Source: Saccharothrix luteola
Lineage (GTDB): Bacteria; Actinomycetota; Actinomycetes; Mycobacteriales; Pseudonocardiaceae
Length of the DNA: 64,000 nt
Assembly: GCF_020859565.1 (NCBI RefSeq)
Contig: NZ_JAJHUO010000017.1
Location: 1 to 64,000, forward strand
Direction of reading: 5' to 3'
In this document: positions 25,406-34,737 of the stretch, in pieces
How positions within the stretch are numbered: the stretch's first letter is position 1
Layout of the letters: each line of letters begins with the position of its first letter
Made by a program: the position numbers and the translations under genes
Notes under the pieces: model-generated
Seen by the model: the letters and a program-made list of their open reading frames with translations, nothing else
The model's database searches: none
What the model was told of the DNA's origin: nothing

Positions 25406-25849
25406 TCACGCAGACGGGCGGGCCATCATCCGCTTCGCACCGTGGAGCTGGGCGCGCAGCTCGGGGGTCAGGAGCTGGCCGACCTGGTCCACGACCACGG
25501 TCATCTCATAGGCGACCTGGCCGACATCGGCGTCCGGTGCGGCCAGCACCGCGAGGCACGAGCCGTCCCTGATGGACATCAGCAGCATGATCCCGTACTG
25601 CATCTCGATCACCGAGCGCAACACGCCGCCGCCGTCGAAGCACCTCGCCGCCGACTCGGTCAGGCTCGCCACGCCCGCCGCGATCGCGGCCAACTGGTCG
25701 GCCCGGTCGTCGGGCAGCCCGGTGGACGCGGTCAGCAGCAGACCGTCCACCGAGATCACCACGGCGTGGGCCACCCCGGGCACGCGATCGGCGAAGTTGC
25801 TCACCAGCCAGCCGAACTGGTCGACCTGTCGCGACTTCTGCGCGCTCAT
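25406..25849 (-). CDS. cvnB: Roadblock/LC7 protein of a conservon (CvnB type)
   Basis: 147 residues forming one roadblock/LC7 domain (about 10-125: FADRVPGVAHAVVISVDGLLLTAS...DRADQLAAIAAG). Such proteins regulate or scaffold small GTPases and bind the CvnA kinase. The ATG overlaps the cvnA stop (ATGA), and DUF742 follows after 7 bases. Confidence 0.92.
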   Translation of the reverse strand: MSAQKSRQVDQFGWLVSNFADRVPGVAHAVVISVDGLLLTASTGLPDDRADQLAAIAAGVASLTESAARCFDGGGVLRSVIEMQYGIMLLMSIRDGSCLAVLAAPDADVGQVAYEMTVVVDQVGQLLTPELRAQLHGAKRMMARPSA

Positions 25850-28458
25850 CCGCTCTCCTGCCCAGCTCGATTCTCACCGGAACCCCGCACACCTTGCCGG
25901 ATACCGGTCTGGTAGCTGGCGAGGAAGCCGCGTGTCGCCTGCGGATCCCTCCGTACGGGTGCCACCGCGTCGGGCGCACTCGGCCGTTCGGCCACCAGAT
26001 TGCTCCGCGGCTGCCTCTTGGGCAGTTCCGCCGGATTGTCGTTCACGGGCTTGTCGTTCACGGGCGCCTCCCCGCGCGCGTGGGTGTCCCCGGCGCGGTG
26101 CCGCGCCGGTTCCGCCGGTCCGGAGGGCGCCGCCGCGCCGCCGAACCAGGTCGAGGCAGTCCGCCGCGTGGTGGGCGGCGGGTCGGCCGGGGTGTCGACG
26201 GTGCGTCCCCTGAACGGCGTCCACCCGTCGTCCTTCAGCGGCACGACGGGCGGCAGCACCGGCTGCTGCCCAGAGGTGGACGGCACAGAGGGGTACGGCA
26301 GACCGGACGGCGGCGGCACGGCGGCCCGCGGCAGGACCGGCTGCGGGCCGGTCGACGGCGGCAGCACCGGCTGCGGGCCGGTGGAGCGCGGCAGGGCGGG
26401 CTGCGGCCCGGTGGAGTACGGCCGGGCGGGCTGCGCACCGGCGGGGCGCGGCAGCGCCGGCTGCGGGCCGGTGGACGGGGACGGCGCCGGGATGGACGGC
26501 TGCGCGGCCGGCACGCGGGACGGCGTCGACCCGGTCGGGCGCACCAGCTCGGCGGGCAGCGCCACGACCGCGCGCAGCCCGTCGCCCTGCTCGCGCAGCG
26601 ACACCTCGATGCCGTGCCGCCCGGCGAGCCTGCCGACCACGTACAGGCCGAGCTGGCGCGACACGGGCAGTTCGCCGGAGTCCTCCGACGCGGCCAGCGC
26701 GATCCGGCGGTTGGCCTGCGCCAGGTCCTCCTCCGACATGCCGACGCCGAGGTCGATCACGTCGACGAGCACGCCGCCGCCGGGCCGCGGCCGGCCGCCG
26801 ACGATCACCTGGGTGCGCGGCGGCGAGAACGTGGTCGCGTTGTCCAGCAGCTCGGCGACCAGCCGGACCAGGTCGCCCGCGGCGTAGCCGACGACCTCGA
26901 CCGACGGCGTGGTCTGCACGACGACCCGCTGGTACTGCTCGATCTCGGACGCGGCGGCGCGCAGCACGTCGCCCAGCGGCACCGGGCGGGTGAAGCGGCG
27001 GGCCACGTCGCTGCCCGACAGCACCATCAAGTTCTCGTTGTTGCGGCGCATCCGGGTGGCGAGGTTGTCCAGCTTGAACAGGTTCGCCAGCTGCTCGGGG
27101 TTCTCCTCCTGCCGCTCCAGCTCCTCCATGAGCTTGAGCTGCCGCTCCACCAGGCCCTGGCTGCGGCGGGACAGGTTGATGAACGCGTTGCGCATGCCGG
27201 TGCGCAGGTCGGCCTGCTCGGCCGCGGAGCTGACCGCCTGCCGGTGCACCGCGTCGAACGCGCGCGCCAGCTGGCCGAACTCCTCCCTGGTGTGCACGGG
27301 CACCGGCACCACGCTCACGTCGTGCGCGGCGTTCTCCCGCAGCTGCGCCACCAGGGTGGGCAGGCGGTGCTCGGCGACGTCCAGCGCGGCGGTGCGCAGC
27401 GCGCGCAGGGAGCGCAGCAGGTAGCTGCCGACGACGTAGCCGACCGCGGCGGCGGCGAACATCGAGGCCAGCAGGATCACCGACGCCGCGCCGGCCCGGT
27501 CGCTGGTGGAGTCCTGCAACCGGCCCGCGGCGGCGGTCAGCTGACCCTCCAGCGAGTGCAGCACGACGCCGATCTGCCGGAGCGTGGCCTCCGAGCCGCG
27601 GTTCCAGTCCTCGGCCTTGACGAACAGCTCCACCGCGGTCGAGTTGGTGCGGACCTGCTGGAACAGGCTGTTGCGGAGGTCGACCTCCTGGCCGGACACG
27701 GTGCTGCGGAAGTCGGCCTGCTGCTGCGGCGTGGCGACGGCGGAGAAGTCGGCCAGCTTGTCCTGCTGGCGGGTGTAGGACTGCTCCAGCGCGACGTCCT
27801 CGGAGTCGAGCAGCCGGACGCGGCTGATGCCCGCCTGCACGGTCGCGTGCTGCCAGGACACCTGCTCGCCCGCCATGGCGAGGTTGTGCAGCGCGGTCGC
27901 GGTGCCGGACAGCGCCGGGTCGCCGAAGTCGCCGACCATGGCCTGGTCGAAGTCGAGCAGGGCGCGCAGCACCACCGTGTAGCCGCCGATGGCGCCTTCC
28001 AGGTCGACGCTGCCCGATACCACGCGCTCGCGCAGCTGCGGCAGGCCGTCGAGCTGGACGGTCACGTCGCGGAACCGGGCGTTGGCGACCTCGCCGAGGG
28101 TCGTGGTGCGCTCCATCAGGTTCCGCACGCCCGCGGCGGCGTTGTCGGTGACGCGCGTCAGCTCCCGGAAGTCGGCCTCGGGCACGCCGGCGCCCTCGGC
28201 CCGCTGCGCCGACCGCGCGCGTTCCGCCTGCACGCCCGCGATCAGCGGGTCCATGCCGGCGCGGAGCGTGACGACGCGCTGCATCGAGGCGTAGGTGTCG
28301 GCGCTCTTGACGTACCCGCGGATCTGCACCACGCCCGCGCCGACGGCGACGAGCACGGGCACCGCCAGCACGGCGGCGAGCTTGACCGGCAGACGCCAAT
28401 TCCGCCAGTCCGCGACGGCGCTCCACCACTGCCCGCGCGCGATGTTGTCGCCAGTCAC
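25846..28458 (-). CDS. cvnA: Nitrate-sensor-like histidine kinase of a conservon (CvnA type)
   Basis: About 870 residues from GTG 28458. A membrane segment near residues 25-45, a 270-residue outer sensory domain, a second segment near 335-360, a HAMP-like linker, the NLSRRSQGLVERQLKLMEELE helix and an HATPase domain (ELLDNATTFSPP, VDVIDLGVGM) are in order. The last 250 residues are Pro-rich, with at least four copies of STGPQPxLP (about residues 655-725). This matches CvnA proteins, which sense envelope signals. An earlier ATG (28596) is possible but lies before the family N-terminus. Confidence 0.9.
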   Translation of the reverse strand: MTGDNIARGQWWSAVADWRNWRLPVKLAAVLAVPVLVAVGAGVVQIRGYVKSADTYASMQRVVTLRAGMDPLIAGVQAERARSAQRAEGAGVPEADFRELTRVTDNAAAGVRNLMERTTTLGEVANARFRDVTVQLDGLPQLRERVVSGSVDLEGAIGGYTVVLRALLDFDQAMVGDFGDPALSGTATALHNLAMAGEQVSWQHATVQAGISRVRLLDSEDVALEQSYTRQQDKLADFSAVATPQQQADFRSTVSGQEVDLRNSLFQQVRTNSTAVELFVKAEDWNRGSEATLRQIGVVLHSLEGQLTAAAGRLQDSTSDRAGAASVILLASMFAAAAVGYVVGSYLLRSLRALRTAALDVAEHRLPTLVAQLRENAAHDVSVVPVPVHTREEFGQLARAFDAVHRQAVSSAAEQADLRTGMRNAFINLSRRSQGLVERQLKLMEELERQEENPEQLANLFKLDNLATRMRRNNENLMVLSGSDVARRFTRPVPLGDVLRAAASEIEQYQRVVVQTTPSVEVVGYAAGDLVRLVAELLDNATTFSPPRTQVIVGGRPRPGGGVLVDVIDLGVGMSEEDLAQANRRIALAASEDSGELPVSRQLGLYVVGRLAGRHGIEVSLREQGDGLRAVVALPAELVRPTGSTPSRVPAAQPSIPAPSPSTGPQPALPRPAGAQPARPYSTGPQPALPRSTGPQPVLPPSTGPQPVLPRAAVPPPSGLPYPSVPSTSGQQPVLPPVVPLKDDGWTPFRGRTVDTPADPPPTTRRTASTWFGGAAAPSGPAEPARHRAGDTHARGEAPVNDKPVNDNPAELPKRQPRSNLVAERPSAPDAVAPVRRDPQATRGFLASYQTGIRQGVRGSGENRAGQESG

Positions 28459-28698
28459 CAGACAAGCCCCGGAAAGTCCGTAGTTGTTTCGCGGTTGAAG
28501 GACGTCGACGTATTGATGATCGACGACCGTGATGTTGCTGGGCGGATAGTAGGTGGTGAACAGGCGTGGGACAACGACCTTGCGGTCGGTCCTCATCCGA
28601 TCGGCGCAGCGTGACGACACCGGGCGACACGGACGCCAGTCGAGACAACGGTCCGGCATCGACTGAGCAGCGGTGACACGACCGTTGGCGGCACGTCG

Positions 28699-28726
28699 TT
28701 GACTGGCGGCCCAACGCGGTTACGCT
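28699..28726 (+). promoter_or_regulatory. Promoter of the DUF485-actP operon
   Basis: TTGACT (28699-28704), a 16-base spacer and TACGCT (28721-28726) lie about 62 bases before the DUF485 start. The rest of the 330-base gap between cvnA and this operon shows no gene. Confidence 0.6.
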
Positions 28727-28788
28727 GAGCGCTCGCCGGCGGCCCCCGCATCCGCGTGCGCGGCGAGGCAAATCCCCGTGGAGGATTG

Positions 28789-29205
28789 ATGACGAAGGCG
28801 ATCCTGCCTCCGACGGATTCCAGACCCGCTCGCGGCGGGCGCGGCTTCGCCACTTTCGACGACCCGGGGTCATCCCTGTTGGTCGACGAAGCGGGCGACC
28901 CGGACTTCGTCGCGCTACAGGCGAGCGCTGATTTCCGCGAGCTCCGCCGGCGGACGGCGATCTTCGTGGTGCCGGCGACGTGCGGGTTCCTGCTGTGGTA
29001 CCTCGGATACGTCGCGCTGTCGGCGTACGCGCCGGACTTCATGGGCACGCCGGTGTGGGGCGTGATCAACGTCGGACTGCTGTTCGGGCTGCTCCAGTTC
29101 GTCTCCACCATCGCGCTGACGCTGGGCTACGCCCGCTACGCGCGGCGCAAGCTCGACCCGCAGGTCGACGCGGTCCGCTCGCTCACCGCGGAGGACCAGG
29201 CCTGA
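28789..29205 (+). CDS. DUF485 membrane protein, partner of ActP
   Basis: 138 residues. A 50-residue cytoplasmic lead is followed by two membrane segments (about 62-85 and 98-120) within the DUF485 motif (FRELRRRTAIFVVPATCGFLLWYLGYVALSAYAPDFM). DUF485 proteins are encoded directly before ActP symporters and probably assist them, like YjcH of E. coli. The start is ATG 28789 with GGAGG 4 bases upstream. The stop overlaps the actP ATG by one base (TGATG). Confidence 0.92.
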   Translation: MTKAILPPTDSRPARGGRGFATFDDPGSSLLVDEAGDPDFVALQASADFRELRRRTAIFVVPATCGFLLWYLGYVALSAYAPDFMGTPVWGVINVGLLFGLLQFVSTIALTLGYARYARRKLDPQVDAVRSLTAEDQA

Positions 29206-30779
29206 TGGGCGGCAACACCGCGATCAACCTCGGCGTCTTCGGCGTCTTCGTGCTGATCACCCTCTACGTCGTGTACCGGGCGGGCAGCCGCAACGCCACC
29301 GCGTCGGACTACTACGCCGCGGGCAGCAGCTTCACCGGGCCGCAGAACGGCATCGCGCTCTCGGGCGACTTCCTGTCCGCCGCGTCGTTCCTCGGCATCT
29401 CCGGCAGCATCGCGGTCAACGGCTACGACGGGTTCCTCTACTCGATCGGCTGGGTCGTGTCGTGGCTGCTCGGCCTGATGATCATCGCCGAGCGGTTGCG
29501 CAACACCGGCCGGTTCACGCTGGGCGACGTGCTGGCGTTCCGGATGCGGCAGCGCCCGGTGCGCGCCGCGGCGGCCAACGTGACCCTGGTGATCTCGCTG
29601 TTCTACATGATCGCGCAGATGGCGGGCGCGGGCGCGCTGATGGCGCTGCTGCTGGACGTGCACAGCAAGGTCGGCCAGTCGGTGATCATCGCCGTGGTGG
29701 GCATCGTCATGGTGCTGTACGTGTTGCTGGGCGGCATGAAGGGCACCACGTGGGTGCAGATCATCAAGGCCGTCTTCCTGATCATGTGCGTGACCCTGCT
29801 GACGGTGTTCCTGCTGGGCAAGTTCGGCTTCAGCCTGTCGGCGATCCTGGAGGCGGCGTCGCGGAACACGCCGCTCGGGCCGGAGGTGCTGGAGCCGGGC
29901 GTGCGCTACGGCGGCACGCCGACCAGCCGGCTCGACTTCATCTCGCTGGCGCTGGCCCTGGTGCTCGGCACCGCGTCGCTGCCGCACGTGCTGATGCGGT
30001 TCTACACCGTGCCGAACGCCCGTGAGGCGCGCCGCTCGGTGGTGTGGGCGACGTGGATGATGGCCACGTTCTACCTGTGCACGCTGGTGATCGGCTTCGG
30101 CGCGCTGGCGCTGGTCGGTTCGAAGGAGATCGCGGCGGCGCCCGGCGGCGAGAACTCGGCCGCGCCGCTGCTGGCCTACGAGGTGGGCGGCGCGGTGCTG
30201 CTCGGCGTGGTGAGCGCGGTGGCGTTCGCGACGATCCTGGCGGTGGTGGCCGGTCTGACGTTGACGGCGTCGGCGTCGTTCGCGCACGACGTGTACGCGA
30301 ACGTGATCAAGCACGGCCAGGCCGACCCGCGGTCGGAGGTGCGGGTCGCCCGGTTGACGGCGGTCGTGGTCGGCCTGCTGGCGATCGTCGGCGGCATCGC
30401 GGCGAACGGGCAGAACGTGGCGTTCCTGGTGGCGCTGGCGTTCGCGCTGGCGGCGTCGGCGAACCTGTCGACGATCATCTACTCGATGTTCTGGAAGCGG
30501 TTCAACACGCCGGGGACGCTGTGGGCGGTGTACGGCGGGCTCGGGTCGTGCATCTTCCTGCTCGCCTTCTCCCCCGCCGTGTCCGGCGCGAAGTCGTCGA
30601 TCTTCCCGGACGTCGACTTCGCCTGGTTCCCGCTGAGCAACCCGGGCCTGGTGTCGATCCCGTTCTCGTTCCTGTGCGGCTACCTCGGCACGGTCCTGAG
30701 CAAGGAGAAGGCCGATTCGGCCAAACAGGCCGAGATGGAGGTCCGGTCGCTGACCGGCATCGGCTCCGGCCTGAAGTGA
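29205..30779 (+). CDS. actP: Cation/acetate symporter (ActP, SSS family)
   Basis: 524 residues with 13-14 membrane segments. Sodium-solute symporter features include DYYAAGSSFTGPQNGIALSGDFLSAASFLGISG near residues 30-60 and TASLPHVLMRFYTVPNAREAR near 255. It is expected to take up acetate and other short carboxylates with Na+. It is coupled to DUF485, and a strong stem-loop terminator follows 14 bases after its stop. Confidence 0.93.
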   Translation: MGGNTAINLGVFGVFVLITLYVVYRAGSRNATASDYYAAGSSFTGPQNGIALSGDFLSAASFLGISGSIAVNGYDGFLYSIGWVVSWLLGLMIIAERLRNTGRFTLGDVLAFRMRQRPVRAAAANVTLVISLFYMIAQMAGAGALMALLLDVHSKVGQSVIIAVVGIVMVLYVLLGGMKGTTWVQIIKAVFLIMCVTLLTVFLLGKFGFSLSAILEAASRNTPLGPEVLEPGVRYGGTPTSRLDFISLALALVLGTASLPHVLMRFYTVPNAREARRSVVWATWMMATFYLCTLVIGFGALALVGSKEIAAAPGGENSAAPLLAYEVGGAVLLGVVSAVAFATILAVVAGLTLTASASFAHDVYANVIKHGQADPRSEVRVARLTAVVVGLLAIVGGIAANGQNVAFLVALAFALAASANLSTIIYSMFWKRFNTPGTLWAVYGGLGSCIFLLAFSPAVSGAKSSIFPDVDFAWFPLSNPGLVSIPFSFLCGYLGTVLSKEKADSAKQAEMEVRSLTGIGSGLK

Positions 30780-30792
30780 GACCTTCGCGGTG

Positions 30793-30831
30793 ACGCCGAA
30801 CGCCGGGGCCCTGGGCTCCGGCGTTCGGCGT
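30793..30831. terminator. Two-way terminator between actP and the ATP-grasp gene
   Basis: A 14-bp perfect stem (30793-30806 with 30818-30831; core CGCCGAACGCCGG) has an 11-base loop and is followed by TTTC. It serves convergent genes on both strands. Confidence 0.85.
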
Positions 30832-30851
30832 TTCACGGGGTCTGGTCGGGA

Positions 30852-31703
30852 CTACCGCCGGGCGAGGGCCGCCCGGACCGCCGAGGCGAACCGGAGCGGC
30901 GCGGTGGCGTGGGTCTGGCGGAAGCCGAGCGAGGGCTCGACCAGTTCCAGCTCCAGCAGCAGCGGCGCGCCGTCGGCGCCCGGGATCAGGTCCACCCGCG
31001 AGTAGAGCAGGTCGTCGCGGCGCAGGCCGGTCAGCGCGGCGGCGGCGTCCATGACGTCCTCGGCGACCCGGCGTTGCGCGGGTGAGGGCGCCGCGCCGGA
31101 CAGGCGTTCCACGATGTACAGCCCGGACTCGTCGAACTCCGCGTCCGGCGTGAGCATGGCGCCCTTGGTGAACGCGTGCGAGTACTGGCCGCCCAGGAAC
31201 ACCATCGCGGTCTCGCCGACCGAGTCCACGTGCGACTGGTACGGCTGCACGAGCGCGGGCGCGCCCAGGGCGTCCAGGTGCGCGGCGGCGGTCTCGTGGT
31301 CGCCGGCCGCGACGCGCAGCGCGCCGCGCGAACCGGCGCCGACGGTCGGCTTCACCACGAACTCGCCGTCCGGCCAGTCGGTGAAGCCCGGCCCGGCCAC
31401 CGCCGTCGGCACGACCGGCACGCCGTGGCGCGCGAGCTCGACCAGGTAGGTCTTGTCGGTGTTCCACCGCACCACCGACGCCGGGTTCACCAGCGCGGGC
31501 TCGGCGTCGCACCAGGCCAGGAACTCCGGCAGCCGCTCGGTGTAGTCCCAGGTGGACCGCAGCACGACCAGGTCGGCCGACGTCGGCGTGCCCCACGCCG
31601 TCCACGACGCCTGCACGCCGACGTCGGCGAGGGCGTCCACCAGGGCGTCGTCGTCGCCGTCGCCGGAGGGCAACGTGTCGCAGGTCGCGAAGAGGACCTT
31701 CAC
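30852..31703 (-). CDS. ATP-grasp protein of unknown substrate
   Basis: 283 residues from GTG 31703. ATP-grasp features are the mid-protein FVVKPTVGAGSRGA phosphate/lysine region, LVQPYQSHVDSVGETAMVFLGGQYSHA and a terminal metal-binding stretch LLLELELVEPSLGF. It belongs to the RimK/glutathione-synthetase-like set (as in YheCD or cycloserine ligase relatives) and should join a carboxylate to an amine. The GTG overlaps the stop of a small upstream gene (GTGA), so the two are probably co-translated. Confidence 0.8.
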   Translation of the reverse strand: MKVLFATCDTLPSGDGDDDALVDALADVGVQASWTAWGTPTSADLVVLRSTWDYTERLPEFLAWCDAEPALVNPASVVRWNTDKTYLVELARHGVPVVPTAVAGPGFTDWPDGEFVVKPTVGAGSRGALRVAAGDHETAAAHLDALGAPALVQPYQSHVDSVGETAMVFLGGQYSHAFTKGAMLTPDAEFDESGLYIVERLSGAAPSPAQRRVAEDVMDAAAALTGLRRDDLLYSRVDLIPGADGAPLLLELELVEPSLGFRQTHATAPLRFASAVRAALARR

Positions 31704-31987
31704 CGGCCGGCCATCTTGCGCCGGTGCGCCGCCCCGATCTTCACCGCGGCCGTCGTCTCGCGGTCCCACTCGTGCCGCTCCAGGTCGGCGACGGCCTCGA
31801 CCAGCGCCTCCGCCGACGCCACGTCCGGTAGCACCACGTCGCCCATGGCGCCGTCGTCACCGACCAGCACGACCCGCGCGCCCGCCCGCCCGACGTTCTG
31901 CACGACCGCGCGGGCGGGCTTCCCGTGCGCGGCCACGAACGCCGTCGCCGTCCGCACCGCGCGCCCGATCTTCTTGTCCTCTGCCAC
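31700..31987 (-). CDS. Small conserved protein coupled to the ATP-grasp gene, function unknown
   Basis: 95 residues, start GTG 31987. A TAGTCT box (32000-31995) lies exactly 7 bases before the start, the layout of a leaderless actinobacterial message. The protein is soluble, with alternating helical and beta stretches (AVVQNVGRAGARVVLVGDDGAMGDVVLPDVASAEALVEAV) and a basic C-terminus (KIGAAHRRKMAGR). I do not recognise the family. Overlap with the ATP-grasp gene suggests it serves as carrier, substrate or regulator for that enzyme, by inference only. Confidence 0.65.
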   Translation of the reverse strand: MAEDKKIGRAVRTATAFVAAHGKPARAVVQNVGRAGARVVLVGDDGAMGDVVLPDVASAEALVEAVADLERHEWDRETTAAVKIGAAHRRKMAGR

Positions 31988-32035
31988 GTCGCCCAGACTA
32001 GAACCAGCCGGTAACTTCCGCGCACGTGACCGCAC

Positions 32036-32887
32036 TCACGACATCGGCGAAACAGCGTCACCGGGTCGCCTCGCAAGCACTTCCCGGGCCCCGCTGCCGA
32101 TCAGGAAGCCATCCGTGACGCACGTGCGCGTGTCGACCTCCATCACGATCACCGAGCCGGGCTCCAACGGGACGACCCGGCTCACGGTCGCGCGTTCACA
32201 GGCCTGCAAGCTCCTCGCCCGCCAAAGCCGCGACAGTTCCGGATGACGGAGCAGGCGCTGTGGTCGGACCGAGCCGAGGAATCGCATCTGATTCGTCCAG
32301 CTACCCGCGATGTGAACGTGATCGCACACTCCGACCGGATGCCGGTGCGTCCGTGACTCGAACCCCCGCGCGATCAACACGCTTTCGACGTACGGGACAC
32401 AGGCGCGGCCCGCTTTCTGCGCCCAACTGAGTTGCGACGCCCCGCTGCTGCCGGTGGACGCCGTGAAGTGCAGGCTGCCGTCGCCGTCGAACTGACCGGC
32501 GAGATAGCCCGCCTCCCAGGTCCGATCCGGTTCCCAGGTAGCGAGGAAGTAGACCTCGTGGCCAGGCCGGAGGTCTGCGGCGGCGACCCACCTCGTCCGA
32601 GGCTTGACGGCAGAGCGCACCAGGAACCCGTGGTCGGGTGGGACAACGGTCGATCCGCGTGACGTCTCGACCCGCACCCGGTCCGTGGTGCGCTCGTGCG
32701 TCGCGGCGACGACACCCGTCGAGAAGTGGCGGTGACGTGCGCGAGAAGGGGCACCCTCGTCGAATGTGACCAAACGCGCGCCGGGCGTGATCCCCTGCAC
32801 CGGGAGCCATTCCAGCTCCGCGGTGAGCACGCGGCCGGCCGGCGCACCGCTCGATCGTGACGAGCGCATGTCCGACGTTTCCGACAT
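32036..32887 (-). CDS. Stand-alone Hint-fold protein with LAGLIDADG homing-endonuclease domain (degenerate intein)
   Basis: About 283 residues. The N-terminal part matches intein block A to B (LEWLPVQGITPGARLVTFDEG ... TVVPPDHGFLV), the centre has the LAGLIDADG-type motif YLAGQFDGDGSLHF and later RFLGSVRP, and the end resembles blocks F/G (VIVMEVDTRTCVTDGFLIGSG). No extein flanks it. Splicing residues are missing: no block A Cys/Ser is visible, the block B Thr is Pro, and the terminal His-Asn is replaced by Gly-Ser. It is therefore not expected to splice; nuclease activity is possible because both Asp of the motif remain. Starts at 32887 or 32869 are equally possible. Confidence 0.75.
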   Translation of the reverse strand: MSETSDMRSSRSSGAPAGRVLTAELEWLPVQGITPGARLVTFDEGAPSRARHRHFSTGVVAATHERTTDRVRVETSRGSTVVPPDHGFLVRSAVKPRTRWVAAADLRPGHEVYFLATWEPDRTWEAGYLAGQFDGDGSLHFTASTGSSGASQLSWAQKAGRACVPYVESVLIARGFESRTHRHPVGVCDHVHIAGSWTNQMRFLGSVRPQRLLRHPELSRLWRARSLQACERATVSRVVPLEPGSVIVMEVDTRTCVTDGFLIGSGAREVLARRPGDAVSPMS

Positions 32888-33018
32888 GGGTGAATCATCG
32901 AACTGCCGTTCGAGCGCACGCAAGATCACCTTCGGGTGACTCCAAGCGTCAACGGGCAATTCCCCACGGCATTTCCACCGCCTCCCGGACCGCTCGCTCG
33001 CGGGGTAGCTTGCGGGTC

Positions 33019-34641
33019 GTGACCGATACCCCGAACCTCACCCACCTGGTCGAACAGTTCCTCGCGTGGCACTTCGACCGCAACCCGGGCACCGCCGCGA
33101 TGTTCGGCTCACTCGCCCACGACCACACCCTCGGCGATTTCAGCGCGAGCGCGTTCGCCGAATACGAACGCGGCGCGGACGCGTGGCTCGACCGGTTCGC
33201 CGCGGTCCGCACCGACGACCTCCAGGGCTCGGTGGACCGCGACCTCGTCATCTCCGTGCTGCGCGGCGTGCGGGCGAAGGCGACGTGGCCCTCGTGGCGG
33301 CGCGACCCGTCCGTCTACACCAGCGCGGTGCTGTACCCGTTGTTCAGCGCGTTCCTCAACCGGCTGCGACCGGAGCCGGAGCTGGTGACGAGCGTGGTGA
33401 AGCGGCTGGCCGAGGTGCCCGCCGTGCTGGCCGCGTGCCGGGCGAACCTGGACCCGGGGCTGGCCTCGCCGAAGATCGTCAAGCGCGCCGCCGACCAGGC
33501 GCGCACCGGCCGGGCGTTCCTCACCGCCACGCTGCCCGCCGAGGTCTCCGACCCGGCGCTGCGCGCGGAGCTGGCGGAGGCCGCCGAACCGGCCGCGCGG
33601 GCGTTCGACGAGCTGGCGGAGTTCCTGACCGGGTTCGCCGACCGCACCGAGGGCGACTGGCGGATGGGCGAGGGGCTCTACTCGACGCTGCTGCGCGAGC
33701 AGGAGGTGCTGGGCTACGGCGCGGCGGAGCTGCACGAGCGGGGCCGGGCCGCCTACGCCGAGCTGGACGCCGAGATGCGCGAGCTGGCCGGGTCGGACGA
33801 CTGGCACGCGGTGATGGCGTCGTTCCAGGACGACCACCCGCCGACGCCGGAGGCGATGCGCGCGGAGTACGAGGCGGAGACGCGGCGGGCGCGGGCGTTC
33901 CTGGTCGAGCACGGCCTGGTGACGTTCGCCGAGGGCGAGGAGTGCCGGGTGGTGCCGTCGCCCACGTTCCAGCGCCCGGTCCTGTCCGTGGCGTCCTACA
34001 TGTCGCCGCCGCCGCTGACCGACCAGCGGACGGGCCACTTCTTCGTGCCGTTCCCGCCGGACGGGTTCACCGCCGAGCAGACCACCCAGCGGCTGCGCAC
34101 CAACTCCCGCGCCCAGCTGGCCACCATCGCGGTGCACGAGGCGTACCCCGGTCACCACTGGCACCTGTCGTGGCTGGCCGCGCAGGACCGGCCGGTGCGC
34201 AAGGTGTTCCGCACGCCGTACTTCTCCGAGGGCTGGGCGCTGTACGCGGAGAAGCTGCTGCGCGAGCACGGCTACTTCACCGCCGAGGTGGTCGGCGACG
34301 CGGCCAAGGCGCGGGCGCAGGAGTTGGCGCACGTCGAGGCGCGGCTGTTCCGCGCCGCGCGGATGATCGTGGACACCGCGCTGCACTGCGGCGACATGAC
34401 CGTCGAGGAGGCCGAGGAGTTCATGACCACGAAGGCGTCGCTGACGCCCGGCACGGCCACCGGCGAGGTCAGCCGGTACTGCGCGTGGCCGACGCAGGCC
34501 CCGTCGTACCTGACCGGCGCGTTGGAGATCGAGCGCATCCGGTCGGAGTTCACCGGCTCGTTGCGCGAGTTCCACGACACCATCGCGGGCGCGGGCGCGT
34601 TGCCGCTCGGCCTGGCGCGCAAGGTCGCTCTCGGCAGGTGA
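33019..34641 (+). CDS. DUF885 family protein with zinc-metalloprotease motif
   Basis: 540 residues from GTG 33019, preceded after exactly 7 bases by TAGCTT (33006-33011), suggesting a leaderless message. The protein is largely helical and has HEAYPGHH at 373-380, followed about 30 residues later by FSEGWALYAEKL, whose Glu would complete the zinc site. DUF885 proteins are M3/M32-like putative metallopeptidases or carboxypeptidases. It has no signal peptide, so it is probably cytoplasmic. The gene appears monocistronic. Confidence 0.85.
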   Translation: MTDTPNLTHLVEQFLAWHFDRNPGTAAMFGSLAHDHTLGDFSASAFAEYERGADAWLDRFAAVRTDDLQGSVDRDLVISVLRGVRAKATWPSWRRDPSVYTSAVLYPLFSAFLNRLRPEPELVTSVVKRLAEVPAVLAACRANLDPGLASPKIVKRAADQARTGRAFLTATLPAEVSDPALRAELAEAAEPAARAFDELAEFLTGFADRTEGDWRMGEGLYSTLLREQEVLGYGAAELHERGRAAYAELDAEMRELAGSDDWHAVMASFQDDHPPTPEAMRAEYEAETRRARAFLVEHGLVTFAEGEECRVVPSPTFQRPVLSVASYMSPPPLTDQRTGHFFVPFPPDGFTAEQTTQRLRTNSRAQLATIAVHEAYPGHHWHLSWLAAQDRPVRKVFRTPYFSEGWALYAEKLLREHGYFTAEVVGDAAKARAQELAHVEARLFRAARMIVDTALHCGDMTVEEAEEFMTTKASLTPGTATGEVSRYCAWPTQAPSYLTGALEIERIRSEFTGSLREFHDTIAGAGALPLGLARKVALGR

Positions 34642-34737
34642 GACGGACGCGGGGGACGGCGATCGGTCGTGGAACAGACCGGCCGCCGCGGCGGTTGGCG
34701 TACTGACGTACGAACAGAGCAATCAGGAGGACGCACG

